Positions 55,642 through 64,000 of a DNA stretch of 64,000 nt are shown one piece after another (position 1 is the stretch's first letter; each line of letters starts with the position of its first letter). The position numbers were made by a program, and so were the translations under genes. Source of the stretch: Thaumasiovibrio subtropicus (lineage in GTDB: Bacteria > Pseudomonadota > Gammaproteobacteria > Enterobacterales > Vibrionaceae). The notes below the pieces were generated by a model that saw only the letters and a program-made list of their open reading frames with translations, was not told the origin of the DNA and ran no database searches. Location of the stretch: contig NZ_AP023054.1 in the NCBI RefSeq assembly GCF_019703835.1, positions 992,001-1,056,000 of the forward strand. The letters are read 5' to 3'.

Positions 55642-56373
55642 ATGTATGCCGCGTTACTCGTTTTGGTGAGTGTTTTCGTTTCTATTCTCGGCGTGTTCTC
55701 GCTCGGGGTGGGGGAGGCTGATATCCCGCTGCTCGTACTGGTGATCCCCGCCGTTTGGTTGCTGCCTCAAGGGCGTGTTGCAGCGTGGCTGATGTTGGCA
55801 GCGCTTGGGCTATATGGCTCCACATTGAACATTCAACCGTTAGCTGTCTCAGTGAGTGTCTGGATGCTTTTACCTGTTTTGTTTGTTGTCTTTTCTAAGA
55901 AGAGTAATTGGCAGCTCGGGCTCCTGATGATGGTCATCGTCTTTGCGATGTACGGCGGTTTAATGGCTTTGCAGCGCGACGGTAAGCTAGGCGGTGAGCC
56001 TATGCAGACAGCTTGGCAAGTATTATCTGTCATGGGGGTATGGTTTGCCGCGCGCAGTTGGCGACCCATTTCTGGTAATCCATGGTTTCCTGCCGCTGTC
56101 GCTCTGCTGCTTTGGGTTGCAGGCTCAGCGCATGCTGCCTTAGTCGGATTGTGTGTCGTCGGCTTGATAGCAGCATTGCAGGGGATTAGTCAGCAAAAGC
56201 ATACCGACTGGATAGAACGTCTCGCTTGGATATTACCCTCGGTCAGTTTTGCGGCATTGGTCGTAACACCCCGTTTTGTGGTGCCCAACTCTGTTTTAGT
56301 CTGCTGGTTATTGGTTTTGTGTAGTGCCTGGCTAGGGGAGTACCTACTCGAAGAGCCAGAAGAAGATTTTTAG
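55642..56373 (+). CDS. multi-pass membrane protein of unknown function
   Basis: 243 aa with about eight hydrophobic helices and a short acidic C-terminus (EEPEEDF). I start at ATG 55642, preceded by AAGGAGGTG at 7 nt; the frame opens 36 codons earlier, but that extension is not membrane-like. No transporter signature seen. It precedes the SRP RNA gene. Confidence 0.65.
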   Translation: MYAALLVLVSVFVSILGVFSLGVGEADIPLLVLVIPAVWLLPQGRVAAWLMLAALGLYGSTLNIQPLAVSVSVWMLLPVLFVVFSKKSNWQLGLLMMVIVFAMYGGLMALQRDGKLGGEPMQTAWQVLSVMGVWFAARSWRPISGNPWFPAAVALLLWVAGSAHAALVGLCVVGLIAALQGISQQKHTDWIERLAWILPSVSFAALVVTPRFVVPNSVLVCWLLVLCSAWLGEYLLEEPEEDF

Positions 56374-56398
56374 TCAATCTGCTTAATCTCTCAGCACT

Positions 56399-56419
56399 TA
56401 AGCGCCATTTTTGGCACTT
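56399..56419 (+). terminator. possible terminator of the membrane-protein gene
   Basis: AAGCGCCA / TGGCACTT with one mismatch around TTTT, followed by TTGCTT. Weak. Confidence 0.35.
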
Positions 56420-56422
56420 TGC

Positions 56423-56451
56423 TTGCAATCATCTCTGCATTCTTACATAAT
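56423..56451 (+). promoter_or_regulatory. promoter of the 4.5S RNA gene
   Basis: TTGCAA (56423-56428), 17-bp spacer, CATAAT (56446-56451). A start near 56458 would give a 5' extension of about 30 nt, including the hairpin TTGAGC-TATG-GCTCAA (56461-56476). Confidence 0.65.
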
Positions 56452-56488
56452 GCCAACCACTTGAGCTATGGCTCAAAACAGAATCTAT

Positions 56489-56602
56489 GGAGGCCCCATT
56501 GGTCCTCCCGCAACACTAGTTCGTGAATCTGGTCAGGTCCGGAAGGAAGCAGCCACAGCGGATGATGTGTGTGCCGGGATGTGGCTGGTGGGGCTTCCAC
56601 CC
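56489..56602 (+). ncRNA. ffs: signal recognition particle 4.5S RNA
   Basis: About 114 nt. The conserved domain IV loop GGTCAGGTCCGGAAGGAAGC is at about 56530-56550, with the opposite strand GCCGGGATGTGGCTGG. The closing stem GGAGGCCCC (56489-56497) pairs with GGGGCTTCC (56590-56598). The length and order match E. coli 4.5S RNA, which binds Ffh. The exact 5' end depends on RNase P trimming. Confidence 0.95.
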
Positions 56603-57026
56603 ATCTAGCGTTTTATTTCTCTCTGCTACTACCGCTTCTTTTCTTTACCGCGATGTGATTGAGTCCCAGGCTGGCGATGATTATCCCGATGCCTACCCAG
56701 TGTTGTCGTTCGAGTTCTTCATTCAGTATCCACGTCGCCATGAGTAGAGTGAAGATGGGGATACAATGCATGAACTGACCCGCGAACGGTGCGCCTAGGA
56801 TGGAAACGGCTCGATTCCAGCACAAAAATGCTAGCGCTGAAGCAAAAACGCCCGTGTAGATGACGGTACTCACACTTTGCGTGTTTAAAGGTATCACTTT
56901 CCCGCTCGCTGTCTCCCAAAGATAAAAAGGCAAAATCAATAGCGTGCCTAATAGAACGGAGTAACCCAATATGGGGGCGCCTTTGAGTGGTTCAGGTAAT
57001 CGCTGGAGTAATACCAATCTGGAAAA

Positions 57027-57560
57027 TTAACTGGTCAGTTTAATCCAGTCTCTGGTGCACATTTTGGTCACTCTATCTGCACGCTTCAAGAATCGATTCC
57101 ATGCAGTGCATACTTTCGACACAATATCTTCGTAGTCGGTAAAACTCTGATTGGCAAGATAGTGTTGTCTGAGCCAACTCCACACTTGTTCTATCGGGTT
57201 TAGCTCTGGTGAATATGGCGGGAGCTTGATGATACTGACATTACTGAACTGTTCTGCAATGTCATTTGTATGCCAGCCAGCACCATCCATAATGATCACT
57301 GCGTGACGACCTTTTTCGGTCACCGCGGAGATCTGCTTAAGGTGCTCAACCATAATGTCCTTGTTAACCCAAGGAACGACCAGCGCCTCGCCAATACCTC
57401 TAGCGGGACATACTGAGCCAAACAAATACGCATATTCAAACTGCTGCTGTTTAACTGCTCTTGGTCTTGATCCACGTTTAGCCCAAAGTCGAGTTGTCGT
57501 GTTTTGCTGACCAAATCTTGCTTCATCTTGAAACCAGACATCGACGTTATCAAGCCCCAT
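57027..57560 (-). CDS. IS630-family transposase, DDE catalytic part
   Basis: 177 aa from ATG 57560, but the frame is open back to the A-run at 57597-57603. Catalytic acids are in WFQDEARFG (D), VIIMDGAGWH (D) and SPELNPIEQVW (E). The protein probably is made as a fusion with the HTH part by frameshifting. Confidence 0.9.
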   Translation of the reverse strand: MGLDNVDVWFQDEARFGQQNTTTRLWAKRGSRPRAVKQQQFEYAYLFGSVCPARGIGEALVVPWVNKDIMVEHLKQISAVTEKGRHAVIIMDGAGWHTNDIAEQFSNVSIIKLPPYSPELNPIEQVWSWLRQHYLANQSFTDYEDIVSKVCTAWNRFLKRADRVTKMCTRDWIKLTS

Positions 57561-57585
57561 GTGACCGGGGATCTTAAGGATCGTT

Positions 57586-58077
57586 TCAATTTTGAATTTT
57601 TTTAAAATCGTCTTGGATTTGCTGGGATTGACGAGGGTGCTTGGAGCGTGATGTTATCCAAGAGAAGCCCATGTGACTAAGCAAATAGTAGATAGAGTCT
57701 GGGTGGTAGTGTTTACCAAACTCTTTCACGATATAAGCATGAATATCAGTACCTGTTAACCTCCCCCCAGATGAATCTTCGGCACGCGCCTTTATAAACA
57801 GGCTTAGCTGTTCACGTTGCTGAGTATTGAGGAATGCTGGGCGACCCGTTCTTGGTTTCTCTTGCAGCCCTTCAAGCCCTTCTTCAAGGAATGTTTGTAC
57901 CCACTTATTCACACTCGTTCTGCTTACCTTAAGGAACTTAGCAATTTGGGTTCGAGAGTGACCATCTTTAAAGTGTGCCAATGCGAGCAATCGCATCTTC
58001 ATCTGAATAGATTTTTGTTGGCTAGCAAGCTTTTTGAAATCAATGGTATCGAGGCTGTCCATAGCGTCTTTTTTCAC
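57586..58077 (-). CDS. IS630-family transposase, N-terminal HTH part
   Basis: 163 aa (start at GTG 58077 or ATG 58062). It has a helix-turn-helix (HSRTQIAKFLKVSRTSVNKW) and a second HTH-like winged region. It ends shortly after an A7 run (57597-57603 on the minus strand). A +1 shift (or -2) there continues into the DDE frame without stop, as in programmed frameshifts reported for this family. Confidence 0.87.
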   Translation of the reverse strand: MKKDAMDSLDTIDFKKLASQQKSIQMKMRLLALAHFKDGHSRTQIAKFLKVSRTSVNKWVQTFLEEGLEGLQEKPRTGRPAFLNTQQREQLSLFIKARAEDSSGGRLTGTDIHAYIVKEFGKHYHPDSIYYLLSHMGFSWITSRSKHPRQSQQIQDDFKKIQN

Positions 58078-58836
58078 GAAGAAGTAACAGCCTCAATTAG
58101 ATCATATTTTTACTTAGATTGGTATAACACGCTGTATGCTCCCCAGGCAAAGATCGCGAGTAAGGTGATAAGATCGCCAGTGTGAAACAGCGAGCTCGTT
58201 GTTTGTTGCCCTAATAATATAATCGCGATACCGAGGCTCGACATCATCAAGGCGATTGTTTGCAGCTTGGTAATTCCTTGACCGAGCAATAGAAATTGCA
58301 AAACAACGATCACGAAAGGGCTGGTCGATTGCAGGATAGCAACATTGACTGCCATCGTTTCATTTAATGCGATATAGATAAGGCTGTTATAGGTTGCTAC
58401 CCCAAAGAGGGCAAGCAGGAAGATAGACAAATAGTGTTGTTTTGCTAGCTGGCGCTGATGATACATAGCATGGAATGCAAAGGGTAAAATAAACACCGTG
58501 GCGACTAGCCAGCGCCAAAAGGCGAGGGCAAGAGGTGGGATATCACCGCTGATAACCTTGCCTGCCCAACATAGCGTCGCGATAAGTGCGTAGAGAATAG
58601 CGGTCATAGGAGTAGCAGAAGTTAAAGGCGTCGTTTGTGACATGGTGCTCCTTAACGTCAAATAAGCTATCGGAAGAGAATCTATATTGACTGGTTAGGC
58701 GAAACTTCTCAGTGACTTAGCCTGCTTTACTGTATTTTGTTTACGAATATTTAACAAGTTGCTTGTGAGTCCGTGAGGTCAGAGCGTTGTCGGGCGAGCA
58801 ATGAATTTGCTCGCCCGTGTTAGGATGAGGATAGGG

Positions 58837-60237
58837 TTACTGGAGTTGTTGACCTTTGTATTCACCAGTTAAGGTGTGTAGGTAGGCAGTAATTTTTTCA
58901 ACTTCATCACGACTGAGTTGCACACCCACCTGATAAAACGCCATCATGTCGACGGCTTCTTCCAAGGTTTGCGCGTAAGCATCATGGAAGTATGGCGCGG
59001 TGAGTGCCACATTGCGTAACGTTGGTGTTTTAAATCGATACTTATCTTCTTCACGTCCTGTTACGTTGAAACGGCCAAAGTCGACGTCAGTGACGTTGCC
59101 GCGAGCTGCAAAGTAGTCATTTTTCAGACCCATAATTTCAAAAGATTGCCCCCCCATGGCTTCACCGACGTGACAGGTTGAGCATTTATATTGATTAAAA
59201 AGTGCGTAACCTTGTTGTTCTTTTGCACTGAGTGCATCTTGGTTGCCTTGCAAAAATTGGTCAAAGCGGCTGTTGGGGGTGATGAGTGTCTTTTCAAACT
59301 CTGCGATAGCATCCGTAATGGAGTGTTCAGTGATGCCTTCTGGATAGATTGCCGCAAATTCCTCAACGAGTGCCGTGTCTAGGTTAAGTTTGCCAGTAAT
59401 TTGTTCCCAAGATTCTGATGCCATTTCGATCGGGTTTAATGGTGGCCCACCAGCTTGCGCTTGTAGATCTGCCGCTCGGCCATCCCAGAACTGGTGCGTA
59501 TTGAATACAGAATTGAATACAGTAGGCGCGTTGATTGGGCCAACAGCACCGCCGACACCGACAGAGCTGTCGAGTCGATCTACGCCCCCTGTATCTAGAC
59601 TGTGGCAACTCGCACAAGAGATGGTGTCATCGCCAGATAAACGCACGTCGTGATAAAGCTTATCACCAAGAGAGACTTTGGCGATATCAACGTCAGATAT
59701 AGTTGTAATCGGTTGCACTGGGCTGTTGATGTGCACGTCTGCTAGCGTTGTTTGATCATGGTGGCGGCTGCGTTCATGGGCAATCCAATCTTGAAGTGTT
59801 TTCTTATCTTGAGTCGATAAACTTGAACGCCAGTGCATGGCGAGATATCGGGTTGGAGGCATGCTACCATCATTTAGAACACCATCGATTTTGGCTAAAT
59901 CGACTTCCGATATTTTGTTGCCTGTCGCCATGTTTTCAAGCAGTGGTACGATGTCAAAGTGGCGCAAGCCCTGACGGATGTCGGCGTCCATTAATTGACT
60001 TGCGACAGGCATTTTTGCATAGAAAGGCATATCACTGTCTTGGCTATGGCAGTACTGACAGCCTTTATCCGCGATGATATCGAAGGCACTTGCTGTAATA
60101 GCTTGGTGTTGTGTGAGGTCAATATTCTCTTTTCGAAGGACACTCATTTTGTTGTCGAATCTATCGACCGCATATACGGTGAGCAAATATCCACTCGCTG
60201 CAATGCCTAGCACTATTGCGGCTTTTTTCACTTCCAT
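58837..60237 (-). CDS. yhjA: tri-heme cytochrome c peroxidase (YhjA/Ccp type)
   Basis: 466 aa (E. coli YhjA 465). An N-terminal membrane anchor (about 7-25) is followed by a first heme site CQYCH near 60, then CASCH near 210 and CSTCH near 355. The last two form the normal bacterial cytochrome c peroxidase; the first is the extra quinol-oxidising domain. GGAVGPINAPTVFNSVFNTH and GGPPLNPIEMA are family strings. It reduces periplasmic hydrogen peroxide at the expense of quinols. AAGGAG precedes the ATG. In E. coli it is controlled by FNR and OxyR. Confidence 0.92.
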   Translation of the reverse strand: MEVKKAAIVLGIAASGYLLTVYAVDRFDNKMSVLRKENIDLTQHQAITASAFDIIADKGCQYCHSQDSDMPFYAKMPVASQLMDADIRQGLRHFDIVPLLENMATGNKISEVDLAKIDGVLNDGSMPPTRYLAMHWRSSLSTQDKKTLQDWIAHERSRHHDQTTLADVHINSPVQPITTISDVDIAKVSLGDKLYHDVRLSGDDTISCASCHSLDTGGVDRLDSSVGVGGAVGPINAPTVFNSVFNTHQFWDGRAADLQAQAGGPPLNPIEMASESWEQITGKLNLDTALVEEFAAIYPEGITEHSITDAIAEFEKTLITPNSRFDQFLQGNQDALSAKEQQGYALFNQYKCSTCHVGEAMGGQSFEIMGLKNDYFAARGNVTDVDFGRFNVTGREEDKYRFKTPTLRNVALTAPYFHDAYAQTLEEAVDMMAFYQVGVQLSRDEVEKITAYLHTLTGEYKGQQLQ

Positions 60238-60929
60238 TTCTCCTTAATTATTGATTTTTCAAAGGAAGATAAAATAAAAAGTGAGCAAGATCTATTCAAA
60301 ACATGTAAAAAGTGTGGTTATTTTCTCTATTGTTTCGAGGGCCGAATTTATTCTTTTGTAAACAATGAGTTGCTGATAAATCTTGGCAGTTTGATGTGCT
60401 TGTTGATAGGGTGCTTTTCGTTCATGTCTCTAGTAATTAATAAACCTTCATTATGTGGAGGTGTTTAATATAATCTAAGGCAATTAAAATAACCGTGTTT
60501 ATTTATTCTTTCTGAGGATTCTATTGTTCTTTCTTTTTCCTGGAGTATAGATGATAAAAATATATTTGGCTGTATTAGTTAATGGAAATATGATTTCAAA
60601 AGATATAGACGATAATCATTTTGTTTCTGAATAATATATACCTTTGGTTCAGAAGGGTGTTAAGGCAACTATACATGATCTGAGGTAAGGGATGCTGTGT
60701 GGGAACAAGGTGAGGGGAGAGTGTTGCCTGCTATTATTATCACTGCGGCCTAATATATTGGCTGCCCCTTAATGACTAATTTATCCATAAGGTGCTTAGT
60801 ATTGAAAGTGTTAATGATTCCTATGTGTGATTTTAGTTAAATAATTGAGATATATCGGATATGTATATACTCAACAAGAATTGATTTGTTGAATGATTCG
60901 ATCGTACCATATACGAAAAAGGAGTTGGT
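60238..60929. other. AT-rich divergent region between the peroxidase and chemoreceptor genes
   Basis: 692 bp, clearly more AT-rich than its surroundings. It contains one small ORF with a ribosome site (60551-60634). No convincing FNR palindrome was seen. Promoters for both flanking genes must lie here. Confidence 0.55.
60551..60634 (+). CDS. possible 27-codon small ORF
   Basis: ATG with GGAG 5 nt upstream opens a frame beginning MIKIYLAVLV and ending at TAA 60632. A hydrophobic start and polar end are seen. No known match; it could be chance in AT-rich DNA. Confidence 0.2.
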   Translation: MIKIYLAVLVNGNMISKDIDDNHFVSE

Positions 60930-62798
60930 ATGAAGTTCGTCAACAAAGTCATTGCTACAAGTGTAGTCATATTGGTAGGCGCATTAGTTGGTCTCTCTTT
61001 ATGGCAATATGTTCAAGTGAAATACGAAGTGGAGAGTCTGGTTACCCAAAGTGTCGATGAGGTTCTTGAAGGGGTTAAAAATACGGTTGATGAAGAGTTG
61101 GCCGTGAAGTTTGATTTAGCGGCTTTTACTGCGGAGTTGGCTGAAGATAATTTGACGAATGAATTTGTTGATTCAATTATTCATAAATCCAAAATACGAA
61201 GTAATTTTTTAAATGCAGGCATTGGCTATGATGCTGATGGACGCTTTCAAGTGAATGACGCTGCTTGGAGCACACCTCAGGGTTGGGATCCTCGGCAAAG
61301 GCCATGGTACAAAGAGGCAGAACAAGCGGGAAAATTGGTCGTCACTAACCCGTATAAAAGCGCATCTGGTAGTGAAATGTTAGTCTCGTTGGCGATGCCG
61401 GTGAATCAAGCGAATCAGTTTGCTGGCGTGATGTTTTTTGATGTTAGCTTAAAAGAGATGGCAGAGACCATTAACCGCGTGACGCTCTTTGATGCTGGAT
61501 ACCTCTTTTTAGTCGATAGTAGTGGCGTCATTATTTCTCATCCAGATGCGAACTATAATGGTCGCTCAATCAAAGATGTGGTCGGTGATCTTCCATACTC
61601 GGAAACCCTTTCTCCGTTCAGTTATAAGGGAAAAGAACACCTGATCCAATTTACAACCTTAGCCAGCCAAGATTGGCATGTAGGGGTTGTGCTGGATGAG
61701 GAAAAAGTGTTCAGCTCTTTAGCGGATTTACGATTAAACGCGATTCTACTCACTTCGGGTGCGAGTGTACTTGCGATTGTGATTCTGTTCTTTGTGCTGA
61801 AGAAATTAATGTCGCCGTTGAGCGCGTTGAACCTCGCAATGAAGGATGCAGCAAGCGGTCATGGTGATCTGACACAGCGATTGTCAACGGATACAGATTT
61901 AGAGTTTGCAGATCTTGCGGGGAACTTCAATCAGTTTACGGAAACGCTACAGCGATTGATCGGTGAGATGATGGCGATCGCTGATGGGATTCGAAATGAC
62001 ACCTCTTCAACCTCTACGGGAATTCAACAAGCGGCAGCGGCAATGGGGCGTCAGTTAGAAGAAGTAGAAATGCTGGCGACAGCGATGAATGAAATGGCAT
62101 CATCTTCGATGGAAGTCGCAGCGAATGCCCAGAATGCAGCGGCAGCAGCCCAACAAGCGGATGTTGCTTCCTGTCGTGGTGCCGAGATCGTTGATGCGAC
62201 GACTGAGGCTATTCGTACGCTGTCATCCCAAATCCACTCTTCCGAACAAGCCGTCATCTCATTGCAAGAGGCTTCAGCAAATATCGAATCTATTTTAACC
62301 GTGATTAACGGTATTGCAGAGCAGACCAACTTGCTCGCGTTAAATGCCGCGATTGAGGCTGCCCGCGCGGGTGAATCTGGGCGAGGTTTTGCCGTCGTTG
62401 CCGATGAAGTGCGAAATTTAGCACAGCGTACACAAGACTCGACTACTGAGATCAGTACAATGATAAGCCAGTTAATGCAGGGAACTGAGTCCGCGACGCT
62501 ATCCATGCAAGAGAGCCGTGAGCTCGCAGAGTCCAGTGTTGAGCAGGCTCAGCATGCCAATCATGCCCTTGATGAAATTAAGCAGGCGATAGCCGCCATC
62601 TCTGATATGAACCTGCAGATTGCTGCGGCTGCAGAAGAGCAAAGTCATGTCGCGGAAGAAATTAATACTAATACCGTGAACATCAAAGATATCTCTCACG
62701 AAGTCACACAAAGCGCGGATACATTGGCATTGAATATCGAGAATCAGGTTGAAAGAGTGAATCAACAGGAGAAGCTGCTAAGCCAGTTTACGGTTTAG
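60930..62798 (+). CDS. methyl-accepting chemotaxis protein (dCACHE type)
   Basis: 622 aa. TM1 about 8-28, periplasmic double CACHE domain (about 35-270), TM2 about 278-300, HAMP (about 300-355) and the signalling domain with tip [20 protein letters not shown] (about 465-485). The ligand pocket has WDPRQRPWY and the FFDVSL Asp; the first aromatic, usually Tyr in amino-acid-binding CACHE domains, is Trp. AAGGAG precedes the ATG. It is followed by a paralog in tandem. Confidence 0.93.
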   Translation: MKFVNKVIATSVVILVGALVGLSLWQYVQVKYEVESLVTQSVDEVLEGVKNTVDEELAVKFDLAAFTAELAEDNLTNEFVDSIIHKSKIRSNFLNAGIGYDADGRFQVNDAAWSTPQGWDPRQRPWYKEAEQAGKLVVTNPYKSASGSEMLVSLAMPVNQANQFAGVMFFDVSLKEMAETINRVTLFDAGYLFLVDSSGVIISHPDANYNGRSIKDVVGDLPYSETLSPFSYKGKEHLIQFTTLASQDWHVGVVLDEEKVFSSLADLRLNAILLTSGASVLAIVILFFVLKKLMSPLSALNLAMKDAASGHGDLTQRLSTDTDLEFADLAGNFNQFTETLQRLIGEMMAIADGIRNDTSSTSTGIQQAAAAMGRQLEEVEMLATAMNEMASSSMEVAANAQNAAAAAQQADVASCRGAEIVDATTEAIRTLSSQIHSSEQAVISLQEASANIESILTVINGIAEQTNLLALNAAIEAARAGESGRGFAVVADEVRNLAQRTQDSTTEISTMISQLMQGTESATLSMQESRELAESSVEQAQHANHALDEIKQAIAAISDMNLQIAAAAEEQSHVAEEINTNTVNIKDISHEVTQSADTLALNIENQVERVNQQEKLLSQFTV

Positions 62799-62832
62799 GT
62801 TTTATAGACATTTATAAATATTTTTATTGATA

Positions 62833-62858
62833 AAAAAGGAGCAGATTTGCTCCTTTTT
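62833..62858 (+). terminator. intrinsic terminator of the first chemoreceptor gene
   Basis: AAAAAGGAGCA (62833-62843) / TGCTCCTTTTT (62848-62858), 4-nt loop. Confidence 0.88.
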
Positions 62859-63040
62859 CATTTTATAACTCGTGAATAGTTAAGCCTCACAGCCTGTTCG
62901 CGCATCCAAATGATGTGTTTCTGGGTCAAAAGAGAAAATAATAAGATTGTTAATTCGGTATTAATATTTAGTTCAAATCTTGTTTGTCATATTCAATTGG
63001 CATAATCTGACACTAAGTGCAATATCACTAGGGTATGATT

Positions 63041-64000
63041 ATGAAGTTCGTACATAAAGTCATCGCAACCTCATCCGTTATCGTGCTGATTTCGCTTTCA
63101 GTCATGTCGGCATGGCAAGCTTTTCAGGTTCAAAATGAGATCGAGTCATTAGTTCAGCATAGCGTTGATGAGATTGTCAGTGGTGTGAAAAATACGGTTG
63201 ACGAAGAAATCAAAGCAAAAGAAGACTTAGCGACCTACGCGACAGGTTTATTGACTGGAGAATCAAACAGCAGCGAGATCGCTGCGATCATTGATAGGCC
63301 AGTAATGAAATCCAATTTTCTGCTGGTGGGTATTGGATTTGAGAAGGACGGCTCGTTCCAAGGTAATGATCCGACTTGGATTCCGCCGTCAGATTGGGAT
63401 CCCAGAAAACGTCCTTGGTATCAAGACGCCAAACAAGCGAATACTACGATTATCACAGCGCCTTATGCCGACTCGAGTACCGGTGAGATATTAGTCTCGG
63501 TGGCGGCTCCGGTGAAAACCAATGGTCAGTTTAGCGGTGCGATTTTTTATGATGTGAGCCTTGCCGAAATGGCAAAGAAAATCAACTCATTATCACTCTT
63601 TGATGCCGGTTATGTTTTCATGGTTGATAGTGCGGGCACCATTATCTCTCACCCAGAGACGGCATTAAATGGCGAGGGTATGTCGAGTTTCCTCGGGGGA
63701 CAACCTATTACAACTCAGCCGACCTTGATCGATCACCAAGGCAGAGAATCGTTGTTGGTGTTTACCAAGATAAACAATCAGGATTGGTATGTTGGCGTGT
63801 TGCTAGATTATCAAAAGGCATTGTCTTCCGTGCATAAGCTCAGAAGTTCCGCGATTGTGTTAACCGTACTTTGTGTGGTGTTTACTATCGCTGCGCTATT
63901 TGTCGTGCTGGGTATGCTGATGCGACCGCTAGGTTTGTTGAATGATGCGATGAAAGATGCCGCGTCAGGGCAGGGTGATTTAACACGACGCCTTGATACC
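63041..64000 (+). CDS. methyl-accepting chemotaxis protein, second tandem copy, partial
   Basis: First 320 codons; the rest lies beyond the window. The N-terminus MKFVHKVIATSSVIVLIS is nearly that of the upstream gene, and the CACHE region keeps WDPRKRPWY and FYDVSLAEM. HAMP begins near 290 ([20 protein letters not shown]). Ligand-pocket regions differ more than the frame, as expected for duplicated receptors with different ligands. AGGGT precedes the ATG. Confidence 0.93.
   Translation, partial: MKFVHKVIATSSVIVLISLSVMSAWQAFQVQNEIESLVQHSVDEIVSGVKNTVDEEIKAKEDLATYATGLLTGESNSSEIAAIIDRPVMKSNFLLVGIGFEKDGSFQGNDPTWIPPSDWDPRKRPWYQDAKQANTTIITAPYADSSTGEILVSVAAPVKTNGQFSGAIFYDVSLAEMAKKINSLSLFDAGYVFMVDSAGTIISHPETALNGEGMSSFLGGQPITTQPTLIDHQGRESLLVFTKINNQDWYVGVLLDYQKALSSVHKLRSSAIVLTVLCVVFTIAALFVVLGMLMRPLGLLNDAMKDAASGQGDLTRRLDT

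Larger units (their letters stand above)
57012..58126 (-). mobile_element. IS630-family insertion sequence
   Basis: About 1.11 kb. Terminal sequences are TACCAATCT at the left and AGATTGGTA at the right; TA dinucleotides flank the element, as expected for IS630/Tc1-type insertion into TA. It carries two consecutive transposase frames on the minus strand. It lies inside the EamA gene. The exact end base is uncertain by two bases because of TATA at the right. Confidence 0.88.
56613..58643 (-). pseudogene. EamA/DMT-family transporter gene interrupted by an IS630-family element
   Basis: The 5' part (58110-58643; start ATG 58643 with AAGGAG) gives about 177 residues of a 10-helix drug/metabolite transporter. 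The 3' part (56613-57011) supplies the rest (LLQRLPEPLKGAPILG to the end). Removing the insertion joins both parts in frame near AYSVLL. The first half may also have a short in-frame deletion after LCWAG, where relatives usually have about five more residues. The interrupted gene is expected to be non-functional. Confidence 0.85.

Noticed and set aside
60611-60625. Fur-like half box GATAATCATTTT in the AT-rich region
   Set aside because: Only about half of the 19-bp Fur consensus matches, and AT-rich DNA yields such matches by chance.
1-64000. CRISPR array, prophage, toxin-antitoxin or defence island
   Set aside because: No regularly spaced repeats, phage structural genes or typical toxin-antitoxin pairs were seen on either strand; the only mobile element is the IS630-family insertion.

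Overview
This window looks like chromosomal DNA from a gammaproteobacterium of the Vibrionaceae. It has moderate GC, closely packed genes and many intrinsic terminators. Several gene orders are also known from enterics: truA-accD-folC-dedD-cvpA-purF, tig-clpP-clpX-lon-hupB-ppiD-comEA, tesB-ybaY-atl-ffs, and rssB near galU. Features more typical of Vibrio relatives include a DUF3360-type permease beside pflB, fhs, a Yip1 protein and marine-type chemoreceptors. I do not assign a genus.

Layout. 1-2.7 kb: RND efflux pump (permease cut by the window edge, plus adaptor). 2.8-6.5 kb: an orphan family-3 solute-binding protein and a complete TrpXYZ-like ABC importer. 6.8-12 kb: rlmA, a histidine kinase/response regulator pair whose regulator has a degenerate AAA+ domain, and yfbU. 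12.1-14.6 kb: a CbiM-like membrane protein and fhs. 14.9-16.4 kb: an outer-membrane porin overlapping a PstS-like periplasmic protein. 16.5-21.6 kb: pflA, pflB and a DUF3360 permease (anaerobic pyruvate/formate metabolism). 22.2-24.9 kb: a TPR protein and an unrecognised lipoprotein. 25.3-28.5 kb: a basic amino-acid ABC importer. 28.5-34.6 kb: truA to purF. 34.7-36.4 kb: a Yip1 protein and a LysR regulator. 36.7-40.3 kb: rssB, rfaH, galU and convergent folD. 40.6 kb: tRNA-Arg(TCT) with its own promoter and terminator. 41-51.2 kb: an unknown gene, then the proteostasis block tig-clpP-clpX-lon-hupB-ppiD and comEA. 51.3-56.6 kb: queC, a divergent PLP enzyme/Lrp pair, tesB, ybaY, atl, a membrane protein and the SRP 4.5S RNA. 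56.6-58.6 kb: a drug/metabolite transporter gene broken by an IS630-family element. 58.8-64 kb: a tri-heme YhjA-type peroxidase and two tandem paralogous chemoreceptors, the second cut by the window edge.

How it works together. Three good PurR-like operators lie before fhs, cvpA-purF and folD, which suggests joint control of purine synthesis and one-carbon folate metabolism. A sigma-32-type promoter lies before lon. PflA/PflB and the tri-heme peroxidase point to anaerobic or microaerobic life.

Most of the window is ordinary core genome, and I do not see a clear-cut new multi-gene system. The best candidates for something undescribed are: the NtrC-like regulator that has lost GAFTGA; paired palindromes before the TrpXYZ-like operon; a 95-nt structured element with 11-bp terminal inverted repeats before ppiD; the PstS-like/porin overlap; and the uncharacterised gene after tRNA-Arg with a small leader ORF.
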